Source of the DNA: Zoroaster sp. YZ-2022 | Lineage: Eukaryota; Echinodermata; Asteroidea; Forcipulatida; Zoroasteridae | Length of the DNA: 64,000 nucleotides | Direction of reading: 5' to 3' | Assembly (NCBI GenBank): GCA_029582265.1 | Contig: CM055823.1 | Coordinates: forward strand, 8,964,821 to 9,028,820 | Shown here: piece after piece, positions 31,832-41,516 of the stretch | Layout of the letters: every line of letters starts with the position of its first letter | How positions within the stretch are numbered: position 1 is the stretch's first letter | The notes under the pieces: model-generated | The model's database searches: none | What the model was told of the DNA's origin: nothing | What the model saw: only the letters and a program-made list of their open reading frames with translations | Position numbers and translations under genes: made by a program

Positions 31832-32510
31832 AGCATAAAAACATGTAATTACAGTTTAATTTCATTGTTTCCTCAAAAATGCAAGCATCCTAAATGATAA
31901 ACTTTTAAGTTTTATGATAGTTTTCTTTAAAGTTTTAAGAAAAATAAAACTACAGGTTTAAAATAAACATAAATTTCAAAATGAAATTTGTAGTTCGTTG
32001 TAGGACGTAGGCCTACCTTCGCTTTTAAAGTTTAGCATGAGTTGTTGCTCTTGGAAGGCTAGATTGCTTCTTACAACTTTTGATATGTATGTAATTATAT
32101 TAATGTACAAAACTTTACCATTTGTTTTTGTACAGGTTCAAGCATCGACATTGCAGATGTTGTCACAATATGGATTCAAAGAGGTATATGTCTGATAGAC
32201 CACCCACAGACTAGTCTAGCCACGCACTCTCTAATCTGTCTTATGTCGAATGTTATAAAATAACCAATATGAAATAAGTTTCTCATGTTTTATTAGAGTC
32301 ATAATAAATGTGGATTTACTGTAATAATTTCCCGCCTCTATATTAAAAATGATTTATAGCATCCCCATCCCCATCCCCCACACACACAAAAATTGAGACT
32401 TCCATTTGTGTGGCTTAAATGTCCAGTTGAAATTTTCAAAAGTAGTTTCTGGGTAATGACAGTTTCAGTTGGGTTGGATACCCAACACAGCCTATAACTG
32501 CATAAAGGTC
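31832..32510. other. No firm gene; one possible exon
   Basis: A short segment at 32138-32182, between a tttgtacag acceptor and a gtatat donor, reads SSIDIADVVTIWIQ in one frame. It could be an upstream exon of the CUB gene but nothing independent supports it. Confidence 0.25.
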
Positions 32511-33306
32511 ATTCCACCAGGTTGAGGCAAACTGTGTGACTCATGTTGTCCTTGTTACAAATGTAGGCAGATGTACAATTCATTATCCTTATTATGAGTG
32601 CACATTCTTGGGTCATTCCACCAAGTTGGGGCAAGCTTTGTGACACGGTGTCCTTGTTACGTAGGCAGATGTACAATTCATTCAATCCTTATTATGAGTG
32701 CACATTCTTGAGTCATTCCACCAAGTTGGGGCAAGCTTTGTGACACGGTGTCCTTGTTACGTAGGCAGATGTACAATTCATTATCCTTATTATGAGTGCA
32801 CATTCTTGCGTCATTCCACCAAGTTGGGGCAAGCTTTGTGACACGGTGTCCTTGTTACGTAGGTAGATGTACAATTCATTCAATCCTTATTATGAGTGCA
32901 CATTCTTGAGTCATTCCACCAAGTTGGGGCAAGCTTTGTGACACGGTGTCCTTGTTACGTAGGCAGATGTACAATTCATTCAATCCTTATTATGAGTGCA
33001 CATTCTTGAGTCATTCCACCAAGTTGGGGCAAGCTTTGTGACACGGTGTCCTTGTTACGTAGGCAGATGTACAATTCATTCAATCCTTATTATGAGTGCA
33101 CATTCTTGGGTCATTCCACCAAGTTGGGGCAAGCTTTGTGACACGGTGTCCTTGTTACGTAGGCAGATGTACAATTCATTCAATCCTTATTATGAGTGCA
33201 CATTCTTGGGTCATTCCACCAAGTTGGGGCAAGCTTTGTGACACGGTGTCCTTGTTACGTAGGCAGATGTACAATTCATTCAATCCTTATTATGAGTGCA
33301 CATTCT
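32511..33306. repeat. 100-bp minisatellite, about 8 copies
   Basis: The unit contains gtcattccaccaagttgggg, gtgacacggtgtccttgtta and ttattatgagtgcacattct. Two copies lack tcaa in attcattcaatcc and are 96 bp long. The first copy is diverged and the last ones nearly identical, the gradient expected for an actively homogenised array. Confidence 0.9.
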
Positions 33307-33408
33307 CAGTTCTTCAAATTAGAATGAAATCAATCTCTGTGCTTTGAATAGGAAGTTTCAGTAATGTTAATTAGGAGTCATAATACACTTCTCTTCTTTT
33401 GCCATTAG

Positions 33409-33599
33409 ATTGTTCTTCAATCTTGACGGTCAGCTCGGGTAATCTGACGAACGCAGACTATCCATCCGCACTCACCCACTTCAGATTACAGGAGTGATGA
33501 GACCTTATACCATGCTCCCATAACTGATCGGGTCACTGTCTCCTTCACCAATGTCGTCATTGATCTCACCGACTGGCGACTGCTCTGAATTGTCTATAA
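33409..33599 (+). pseudogene. CUB first-half exon, frameshifted
   Basis: The acceptor gccattag precedes 33409 (phase 1). It reads CSSILTVSSGNLTNADYPS, the opening of a CUB domain (Cys, Gly, then a YP motif). After a frame change it continues SDYRSDETLYHAPITDRVTV, then SFTNVVIDLTDWR, matching the central CUB strands, and ends at a gtattt donor at 33600. CUB domains are extracellular beta-sandwich modules of about 110 residues used in protein-protein contacts. The frame change near 33485 and the poor end imply decay or a sequencing indel. Confidence 0.65.
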
Positions 33600-33627
33600 G
33601 TATTTGTTTTTTTTCTTTGGATATAGA

Positions 33628-33668
33628 ACTAACCTCTCGACCACCGAGCTTGCCCAATGACGATTGGC
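33628..33668 (-). repeat. Fragment of tRNA-derived SINE (type 2)
   Basis: aacctctcgaccaccgagct with cttgcccaatgacgattggc matches the 5' part of the elements at 34222-34680 and 40056-40245. It lies between two CUB exons. Confidence 0.7.
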
Positions 33669-33730
33669 TGGCTGTATTTCCACCATACAAACCTTCAATT
33701 CCTGCATGATTTGTTTTATATTCTGTATAG

Positions 33731-33805
33731 ATTATGGATCATGTATCATCCAGACAGTCCCATTATCGAAGTATCTGGTCAAATCTACCCTTTCTCCTGG
33801 ACGTC
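33731..33805 (+). pseudogene. CUB second-half exon fragment
   Basis: The acceptor ttctgtatag precedes 33731. One frame begins IMDHVSSRQSHY; a shifted frame gives SGQIYPFSWTSTSNEL. The PFSWTS-SN block is shared with the exons at 40399 (PFSWTSDSN) and 36204 (PFTWTSDGN) and is the second-half signature of this CUB family. The frame changes between the two parts, and the end is not clear. Confidence 0.5.
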
Positions 33806-34080
33806 AACCTCCAATGAGCTTCTCCTATGGTATTGCACCAGTCTGCCGTATCGTTCTTATCTGTAATATGAGGCTAACTTTAGGATATCAGTCAGCCCCA
33901 AACCTGCAATGTATTTTAATAATGATTGGCTTTAAGCAAAAAAAAAGATTCCGGTTTCTGGTCATTGGTCGGTTTCAAAATCGGTGCGGTTACACACTTC
34001 GGTTTTTCAACGAAAATGCGTAGAGGTCAATGAAAAATGCATGGTGCATTTTGAAGATAAGGGCATGTTTCCAAAATTGC

Positions 34081-34164
34081 ACTGATTGCATGCACTGATT
34101 ACACTGATGGATTTTGGAGGATTCAAGAAGGTTCCTAGCCAGAATACCTAGGGTTTTAGGGTTC
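34081..34164 (-). mobile_element. Terminus of CCCTAA-type TTAA MITE
   Basis: Reverse complemented: gaaccctaaaaccctaggta, then ttctggctaggaacc and aatcctccaaaatccatcag, matching the left ends at 9332 and 58155. The opposite end and both TTAA sites are missing. Confidence 0.55.
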
Positions 34165-34221
34165 ATTGAGGTCACAGAACAGCTATCCCATCCCCTTTTA
34201 AAATGGGGTCAAATATATTGT

Positions 34222-34680
34222 TGATTTAATTTTGCCCTACACCGACGTGTGTATAGCACTGTATGCTCAGTGCTTTCCGTTGTTTGTGAAAAAACTACAC
34301 AGGCGACTCGGGCGGGATTGAACCCACGACCTCCTGCTTACTAGTGCAGTCGTCTTAACCTCTCGACCACCGAGCTTGCCCGATGACGATTGGCGGCTAG
34401 AATCAGCAGCGGGTTCCGCGATATATATAGATTGGTGAAATTCTTGCGTCGGGAGATAAACAATTGATTTAATTTTGCCCTACACCGACGTGGTCGAGAG
34501 GTTAAGACGACTGCACTAGTAAGCAGGAGGTCGTGGGTTCGAATCCCGCCCGAGTCGCCTGTGTAGTTTTTTCACAGACACTCGGAAAGCACTGAGCATA
34601 CAGTGCTATACACACGTCGGTGTATGGCAAAATTAAATCAATTGTTTATCTCCCGACGCAAGAATTTCACCAATCTATAA
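34222..34680. repeat. Head-to-head pair of tRNA-derived SINEs (type 2)
   Basis: The plus copy has an A-box-like tggtcgagaggttaagacga at about 34489 and a B box gggttcgaatccc, with the body gtagttttttcacagacact. The minus copy (34222-34420) is its reverse complement, so long arms of about 190 nt face each other. The sequence ttgatttaattttgccctac occurs at both 34222 and 34463, and its reverse complement closes the block at 34626-34648. A functional tRNA gene is unlikely given the attached body and repeats. Confidence 0.75.
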
Positions 34681-35134
34681 ATATATTGTTGTTGAGCAAT
34701 TTATTTTTGCAAAAAGTACTTAATAGCCTTACGTTTCAAACCTAGCAGGTTCTTTCACAAAGGCAAAATTTGTAATATATTTATTGCTAGAAATACTCCC
34801 AAGACATGTTTTTCCATTCCCATGCGGAATTGAACTTTCCTACAATGACTTATAAATGGCAGAAAAATGACCAAACTTTCACACTCAGTTTTCTTGAAAC
34901 ACAATTTTGCACATTAATTGCTTACAACCTTTTGCCAGTCACACTTTTGTTACGTCCTTCTTCCGGGCACACAACATTTTGTTCTATTATTTTTATTGAT
35001 AAAGTTTTCCCCTTGCTTCCCCCTAGGCTACTTACCTGGGTGGAGACTATTGTCCAATCAGAATTGGTGTCTTATGTGATGAAATTTAATATTTTCTGAC
35101 ATTTGTTTTCTTTTCTTTTGTGTTTCCATGACAG
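34681..35134. other. Intron of CUB gene, no gene seen
   Basis: AT-rich; ends with the acceptor ttccatgacag of the next exon. Confidence 0.5.
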
Positions 35135-35316
35135 CATGCATAGAGTACATGGATGCCGAGTTTCCGGGTAAATTTAGTTGGCCCAAGAATACCCTCTTAA
35201 TTGGTTCCCAGAACTGTTACGTAGTCATATGCACCCATCCAGCACTCAACCATCGTATCCTCCTGAGATTTGAAAACTTAGTTTTGAGCCTAAAGGACTG
35301 TGATACCCATATAAAG
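35135..35316 (+). CDS. CUB first-half exon
   Basis: An open 182-nt exon, acceptor phase 1, ending in phase 0 at donor gtttgt. It reads CIEYMDAEFPGKFSWPKN, then NCYVVICTHPALNHRILLRF, ENLVLSLKDCDTHIK. The pattern of a first Cys, F/SP-like turn, second Cys before a hydrophobic strand, HRI.L.FENL and a third Cys is that of a CUB domain's first three-quarters. The exon ends at the same point of the fold as the one at 57037-57219, indicating a conserved intron position. No stop is visible in this exon. Confidence 0.75.
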
Positions 35317-36203
35317 GTTTGTGTTGGGTAGGAAAAAGTAAACAAATTTGTTATTGTTTGTTTGTTCGTTCGTTTATTCAGGTCAAAGCCACCAATGTGC
35401 AGGCCTGTGATTGTGCAGGATTTTTAACAAATCTCCCTTTGCCTCAGAATTTTCTTGAAAGAGAAGTAGCCACCAAGAAGAGAAAAAGTAGCTTCTAGTT
35501 TCTTGTTAGTGGGGATGTGGAGAGTCTGTAAATCCTCCACAGTTAAACATCCGGAAGGTTCAGGGAGACTTTGTCCTCGAGACCAAAGGGAGACGCAGGC
35601 CTGCTACCCATTTGTCAGGATTTTTTTTTTTACTTTTGTTAAATCACATCACTGAATGTGGGTTTCTTTGAGAAAATTGTTTGCCAGTAAGGGTGTAACA
35701 ATTCACTGATGCATTGATTATTGCGATGCCAAAATGCTGCAATACACATCACGATCAAAAAACTGTATCGAGATACTGATTTTTCCCCACAAATATTTCA
35801 TCAAAATCTAACAAAATACTGAATGTTATCCAAACCAAATTTTGTTTACAAATATTAGCACTTCATGCCTGACATTTAGACCACAAAAGTCAGTGAAGTT
35901 TACCCTGACAAAAATGCCTTTTTGCTGTCTTAAAAAATGCTGAGGATAAAATCTGTTTTACTGTGTCTAAGTTTCTGTACAATATTGGGTAATTCACAAC
36001 ATTACTGACATTTTTTAAAAGCACTTTTAGTATTCACGATACGTATCATGATCGTATCGTGTAAAAGTGTTATCGTTACACTCCTATTTGCCAGTCTGCC
36101 AGATGGCACATATTCCCTGAAAGGGTAGATGGTTTTCTTGATTCAAAGAAAGTAAGCATACATGACCAATGTTGTACCTTTCTCGTTTATTCTGTGGCTG
36201 TAG
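35317..36203. other. Intron of CUB gene, no gene seen
   Basis: Unremarkable AT-rich sequence with a short direct repeat (acgatacgtatcatgatcgt region near 36036). Ends at the acceptor ggctgtag. Confidence 0.5.
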
Positions 36204-36287
36204 GTGATATACACTACCACCCAACGGAGTCAGAAAACATGCGAGAAATCAAAGCGGCCATTCACATGGACTTCAGATGGAAATGAG
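36204..36287 (+). CDS. CUB second-half exon, short
   Basis: 84 nt, phase 0 at both ends, between acceptor ggctgtag and donor gtaaaaat. It reads VIYTTTQRSQKTCEKSKRPF followed by TWTSDGNE. This follows in frame on the exon ending at 35316 and carries the Cys and PF-WTS block of the CUB second half. The exon stops before the usual FxSD strand, which should be on the next exon. Confidence 0.65.
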
Positions 36288-36909
36288 GTAAAAATCCCAT
36301 CAGGTCAAAGGTCATGAGTGATATGACGTACCATCTACATGGTCTTTTCAAGATACATATTTTGTGAACTGTAGTACAGACTGTCCTGTTCATATAAAGT
36401 CAATACATAATACGCGTACGCATTGGTAGTACACACATTCTTTTCCCTTCTTGTGTAATTTAACCTAAATTCCTTGTTTTAACATTCAAAAGCAATTGTT
36501 GTTGGAATTACGTCACACTAACAAACAGGATAGGGCTCCCAAATTTATTCAGATTATTTGGGATTCTGTTTGGAGAATAAAATGGGCTGATCTTCACGTG
36601 CCAACACATACATTATTGGTAATCTTTAAAAAAAAACACGATCATAGCTTGACATGAAACATTCCATCCCTTTAAATATTTCTGTCTGAGGTGGTATTAT
36701 TTTAGTGCAATTAATCCTCCTACTTTAGTGGCAAGTAGCTATAGCAGTCAAAACCAGTCAACTGCCTGTTTTGACTCTTGACCCAAATGTGCACACAGGG
36801 GCAATTTTTGACTGGTTTTTACTGTCATTTTGACCACCCTCAACAATACAAGACAATGCTTTTACCAGTCAAAAATGGTCAACTCATTTTGATGTGTAAA
36901 TGTACTTAC

Positions 36910-37262
36910 GTGGAGTGTCGTGGACGAGCGGTCTAGCTTACCGGACTCAAGTTCTGGTGTTAGCAGCAGAATGTGGGTTCGAATCCCGGCCGTGACACTT
37001 GTGTCCTTGAGCAAGACACTTAACCATAATTGCTTCTCTCCACCCAGGGGTTAAATGGGTACCTGTGAGGGCAGAGTTGGTTGATTAGCCCTATATGTGC
37101 TGTAATGGCAGCAATTGAGCTGTATACTCCCCAGGGAGCTGAGATGGTTTCAGGAATGATTTATGAGCATTATGAGCATTGGTAATGATATAATGCGCCT
37201 TGAGCACCACTTAGTTGGTGGATACGTGCGCTATATAAGTCCACACATTATTATTATTATTG
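36910..37262 (+). repeat. tRNA-derived SINE (type 1), nearly full length
   Basis: A-box region tggacgagcggtctagctta, B box ggttcgaatccc, body with gtgtccttgagcaagacact and ctccccagggagctgagatg, and a 3' end gtgcgctatataag followed by an ATT microsatellite tail. The gcgctatataa tail resembles the 3' end of L2/CR1-type LINEs, which would supply the reverse transcriptase; that link is inferred. Confidence 0.85.
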
Positions 37263-37558
37263 CTACACATAAGGTTTGACAGTGTTTGACTTGTAAGTGC
37301 ACTAGATATACCTTGGCAAGTATATCAACATTTTGACTGATTTTGACTCTTGTAGTCATCTCTTGATTCTTATGAAGTATAGATGTAGTACATCATTTTA
37401 ATATCAAAAGTCTGGCTTTAAAGTCATCAATTCCTAACTTATTAACTCATTATCCATGCTCTGGTAACTTATTTATAAGTTGTTTACTTCCATTCAGAAA
37501 CTGAAAACTTTTCAAGTTGTTGAATGTAATTTTTATTTATTTATTTTGTCTGTGACAG

Positions 37559-37645
37559 GTTATCTACAATTCGTCAGTGGACCTGGTTCCAGCCAACATA
37601 CCGTCAATGGTTTCTTTTCCAGTGATCCCCGTTGTCACCCTACAG
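37559..37645 (+). CDS. Possible exon of CUB gene
   Basis: 87 nt, phase 0-0, between tctgtgacag and gtaacttacc. In frame it reads VIYNSSVDLVPANIPSMVSF, PVIPVVTLQ. It could continue the CUB second half after 36287 or be a linker. Splice sites and frame fit, but the sequence is not diagnostic. Confidence 0.45.
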
Positions 37646-37776
37646 GTAACTTACCCTCATTTACGTGATTCAATTATGCCTTGAAAGTGTTGACACATAG
37701 CCATCTTTGCATAGTGCGCATGCCCGAATTGATTTTAGCAATGCATGCTGGTCTTGCTAACGATCAAAAATACTGC

Positions 37777-38358
37777 AAAACTGATCTTACCTCCGCAGAT
37801 ATTGTCTATCAGTGTTACAACCACACTGAACAACAATTAGCCACGCTACAAAACTGATCTTACCTCCCCAGATATTGTCTATCAGTGTTACAACCACACT
37901 GAACAACAATTAGCCATGCTACAAAACTGATCTTACCTCTCCAGATATTGTCTATCAGTGTTACAACCACACTGAACAACAATTAGCCATGCTACAAAAC
38001 TGATCTTACCTCCCCAGATATTGTCTATCAGTGTTACAACCACACTGAACAACAATTAGACATGCTACAAAACTGATCTTACCTCCCCAGATATTGTCTA
38101 TCAGTGTTACAACCACACTGAACAACAATTAGCCATGCTACAAAACTGATCTTATCTCCCCAGATATTGTCTATCACTGTTACAACCACACTGAACAACA
38201 ATTAGACATGCTACAAAACTGATCTTACCTCCCCAGATATTGTCTATCAGTGTTACAACCACAATGAACAACAATTAGCTACGCTACAAAACTGATCTTA
38301 CCTCCCCAGATATTGTCTATCACTGTTACAACCACACTGAACAACAATTAGCCACGCT
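37777..38358. repeat. 73-bp minisatellite, about 8 copies
   Basis: The unit includes aaaactgatcttacctcccc, agatattgtctatcagtgtt and acaaccacactgaacaacaa. The copies are nearly identical, differing at single positions (gccatg, gacatg, gccacg). It is followed without a gap by a SINE. Confidence 0.9.
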
Positions 38359-38703
38359 TGGAGTGGAGTGGAGTGGCTGAGCGGTTTAGTGCATCGGATT
38401 TGTGTTCTGATGGCTGAGTCGTCACAATGTGGGTTCGAATCCTGGCTAAGACCATGGTGCTTGTGTCCTTGAGCAAGACACTTTACCATAATTGCTTCTC
38501 TCCACCTGTGAGGGCAGAGTTGGTTGTTGTGTTTGATTAGCCCTATATGCGCTGAAATGGCAGCAATTGAGCTGTATACTCCTCAGGGAGCTGAGATGGT
38601 TTCAGGAATGATTTATGAGTCTGATGAGCAGGGGTAATAATGTAATGTGCCTTTGAGCATCAGTTTGGTGGATACGTGCGCTATATAACTCCATATTATA
38701 TTA
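38359..38703 (+). repeat. tRNA-derived SINE (type 1), full length
   Basis: ggagtggagtggagtggctg with A-box-like ggctgagcggtttagtgcat, B box ggttcgaatcc, the same body as 36910 and the tail gtgcgctatataactccata with an ATT run. It carries extra ggagt repeats at its 5' end. Confidence 0.85.
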
Positions 38704-39474
38704 TCCTTTTCTTTGATTGCAGTTTTATTAATGGTCTGGTCAGAACGAGTGCGTCCAGTTTATAGCAAAAGCACTTGATGAGTCACCTTCTGTCTTAAAC
38801 ATCAACCAGATTCAGTTTTTAATAGTGGTCTTTTAAAATAACAATCGAGACCGGACTTTTAAGCCACTATTTTTTACAACCGTTTAAGAGACTCTCGCCA
38901 ATCTTGCCCGCAAAAACCACTGGGTCATTGTCCCAGTATTATTGTGACACGCGCCCAGATAGCAGTGATGAAGCTGCAGTCCTAAAAAAAAAAACTATAT
39001 AATCCATTGACAAGAGTGTTCCTGCAGAGTGTAGACCTTTTGAATGGCCAATGAAGCCTTTCCATTGTGTGGACGGATTAACGTTGGGCCAACAGTGCCC
39101 AGCCAGGCAAAGTGGTTACATCAAACTGGTGTGGCTGGCTTAAGCCATTGTATTGTTAAGGTTTTTCTAAAGGAAACTTGGATTAAAAAAAATAGAGGAC
39201 GAGATTTTTTGCGGGTGAGAATTTAGATTGTTCCGGGTAGAGTTAGTGGGCGAGATTAGATAAGGTTCCTAAACCAATCTTTTTTTATAACTTTCTGAGA
39301 TGTCTTTTTGATTATCGTTTGAGACAGTTTTAAATATGGCCATGTGACCAGATCTCAACCAATCAGAATGTTTTCAATTTGGTTCAATTTTCCAGTGAGT
39401 TGACTGACCATACATAACTAGACAACTTTCTAAACTTTGGGGGGGGGGGGGGGGATGCGTGTTAGTCATTATTA
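38704..39474. other. Intron-like, no gene seen
   Basis: AT-rich sequence with a G run near 39440; no supported exon. Confidence 0.4.
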
Positions 39475-39821
39475 CTATACCTCATACATATTCATGATTG
39501 AGAGCCGAATTCTCATTGGTCCATTCACCATCACGTGCCAGATGCTATTTTGGCTATTTACCTCGCGCTCGCGAGTATTCACGCACAGGGTAAATACGCG
39601 TGCGTAGTAGACTGTTGCGGGGAAATAGTACCAACGATCTGTTCCCTGCGCGCCGCGGCGTGCGGGGAACAGTCGCACGGGCGTAGTACGCACGCGCGAA
39701 CATCGCCATAGCTACATATTATATACATGAAAAGATGGCGGCACACGTAAATGTAAATTCGCGTTTTCCCGAGCTCAATGATGCCGAACTAGAGAATATT
39801 GTGAATATGTATGAGGTATAG
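39475..39821 (+). mobile_element. TA-flanked element A with 29-codon ORF
   Basis: Termini CTATACCTCATACATATTCA and the inverse tgaatatgtatgaggtatag, flanked by TA on both sides (39473-39474, 39822-39823). Its body is unusually rich in CG (tacgcgtgcgtagtagac, cgcacgcgcgaac). Near the right end a frame at 39735-39821 reads MAAHVNVNSRFPELNDAELE then NIVNMYEV; its opening (SRFPELxDAELExI) resembles the start of Crypton-/QRICH1-like transposon proteins, which is only an inference. The ATG sits in aagatggcggc, a YY1-type motif. Confidence 0.6.
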
Positions 39822-39825
39822 TAAA

Positions 39826-39993
39826 ACAAATATAACATGGTTTATTTCGGGTGGACAGTCGATATTAGCTCCCCTCGGTATTGGAAGTTGAGAAACAAGT
39901 TCCCTCGGCTTCGTCTCGGGAACTAGTTTCTCAACTTCCAATACCTCGGGGAGCTAATATCGACTGTCCACCCTCAAACCATGTTATATTTGT
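39826..39993. repeat. Element B: palindromic foldback, 168 bp
   Basis: acaaatataacatggttt at the left and its reverse complement at the right, with arms running through gtggacagtcgatattagct to a small centre near cggcttcgtctcg. Similar arms occur in inverted order at 40735-40901. Confidence 0.8.
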
Positions 39994-40055
39994 ATAATAT
40001 TCTTGTGTTTCCATGATGCTGGCATCTATACACTTTGTTTGTTTCACGTGATTAA

Positions 40056-40245
40056 GGTTTTTTGTGAGTTTTTGTGAAAACTTCACAGGCGATACGGGTG
40101 GGATTTGAAGTTACAATTACCTTCTGCTTACTAGTGCAGACGTCTTAACCTCTCGACCACAGAGCTTGCCCAATGGTGATTGGCCGGCTAGAATCCTATA
40201 TAGGAGCGTGTTCCTTGATATAAATATAGGTTGATGAAAATGATT
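40056..40245 (-). repeat. tRNA-derived SINE (type 2), degenerate
   Basis: Reverse complement of the 34489-type sequence, recognisable from cttctgcttactagtgcaga and gtcttaacctctcgaccaca; its B box has been damaged (gggatttgaagttac). Confidence 0.65.
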
Positions 40246-40398
40246 GAATTAGGCGTGACATGAATATTAAAAATAATATGAACATATCATATGTACCTAT
40301 ATGAAATAGACATTATATGAAATCCTTGGTTTAATTTCCACAAAGATATGTACAAAAATAATAAAACAATTATTATTAATGTATTAATACAAATGTAG

Positions 40399-40567
40399 AT
40401 TGTGGATAAACTGAGCAAAAAGACCGTTTACTGCGGTGATTTGAATACACCGTTCAGCTGGACATCCGATTCTAACCTTGTGTTTGTCACCTTCCAAAGT
40501 GATTGAGTGACACAATTTGGAGGATTTACTGCAAGCTACGTGTGGGAGCACCGTCCTGAGAAAATGA
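40399..40567 (+). pseudogene. CUB second-half exon with internal stop
   Basis: The acceptor aaatgtag precedes 40399 and the donor gtatgt follows 40567. It reads IVDKLSKKTVYCGDLNTPFS, WTSDSNLVFVTFQSD, then TGA, then VTQFGGFTASYVWEHRPEKM. The Y-CG, PFSWTSDSN, FxSD and GF.A.Y motifs define the end of a CUB domain. The TGA replaces a residue between SD and V that is normally a small residue, so a single substitution explains it. The exon is enclosed by the inverted A-B elements. Confidence 0.75.
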
Positions 40568-40734
40568 GTATGTATTAAGCATTATGTATTAATACATGTA
40601 TTAAGTATTAATTACATGGATTATGGAATTTCTGCTCCCCAAGTTGTACATTCACAGGTAATTGTGGAACTGGGAACCCAGCCGCCGTAATGGTGCGGTT
40701 CCCAGGTACCCATAAAAAACTTAGTGATAGTATA

Positions 40735-40901
40735 CAAATATAACATGGTTTGAGGGTGGACAGTCGATATTAGCTCCCCGAGGTATTGGAAGTTGACAAA
40801 CTAGTTCCTGAGGCGAAGCCGAGGGAACTAGTTTGTCAACTTCCAATACTGAGGGGAGCTAATATCGACTGTCCACCCGAAATAAATCATGTTATATTTG
40901 T
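40735..40901. repeat. Element B', inverted partner
   Basis: Palindromic element equivalent to 39826-39993, with the same gtggacagtcgatattagct arms and the centre gaggcgaagccgaggg. Confidence 0.8.
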
Positions 40902-40905
40902 TTTA

Positions 40906-41218
40906 CTATACCTTATACATATTCAGTTGCCATTACAATAATAAGGAGCTCGGGAAAACGCGAAGTGACATTTACGTGTGCCACCATCTTTTCATGTGTA
41001 TGTGTAGCTAGGGCGATGTTCGCGCGTGTGTACTACACCCGTGCGACTGTTCCCCGCCGGGACTGTTCCCTGATGTGACAGTCTACTACGCACGCGTATT
41101 TACCCTGTGCGTGAATACTCGCCGGTACTTGGTAAGCAGCCAAAATAGCATCTAGCACGTGATGGTGAATGGACCAGTGAGAATTCAGCTCTCGACCATG
41201 AATATGTATGAGGTATAC
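40906..41218 (-). mobile_element. Element A', inverted partner
   Basis: Begins ctataccttatacatattca and ends gaatatgtatgaggtata. The interior matches element A in reverse complement (accatcttttcatgtgt; cacgtgatggtgaatggacc). Its version of the small ORF is altered after SRFPEL. It is shorter than A by small deletions. Confidence 0.7.
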
Positions 41219-41353
41219 TAATTGAGATAAACACATGGTGTTACCGCAAACTAAAACGATATCTATACTCCACTATGCAAAGCCTTAAGTCTTATAACTA
41301 CTCTACTATTCCATATTCCTAACTTTTCTTCACCACCAGATTAAGGATATTAG

Positions 41354-41516
41354 AGGATATCCAAACAGTACTGTGGCCATCAAAATGAATTCACCCATAC
41401 TTCTGAAACAAATGCGGTGACTATCCTCTTCCATAGTGATGAACAAACGCCCTCTACTGGTTTCAGAGCTGTCTATGATTCTGAGTTAATACCAACACAA
41501 CCGCCTTTCGTTACAG
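41354..41516 (+). CDS. CUB second-half exon, open
   Basis: Between an acceptor (ggatattag) and the donor gtatgg. It reads RISKQYCGHQNEFTHTSETN, AVTILFHSDEQTPSTGFRAV, YDSELIPTQPPFVT. The motifs CG, HTSETNAVTILFHSD and GFRAVY are an intact CUB C-terminal half, followed by a Pro/Thr linker. No stop or frameshift is visible. It is the last recognisable CUB exon before the large satellite. Confidence 0.75.

Noticed and set aside
32996..33347. Repeated frames with TRCPCYVGRC
   Set aside because: They come from the 100-bp minisatellite and change frame with each unit because 100 is not a multiple of three.
34489..34560. Functional tRNA gene
   Set aside because: The A and B boxes are SINE promoters attached to a repeated body, and several degenerate copies exist; the anticodon arm is imperfect.
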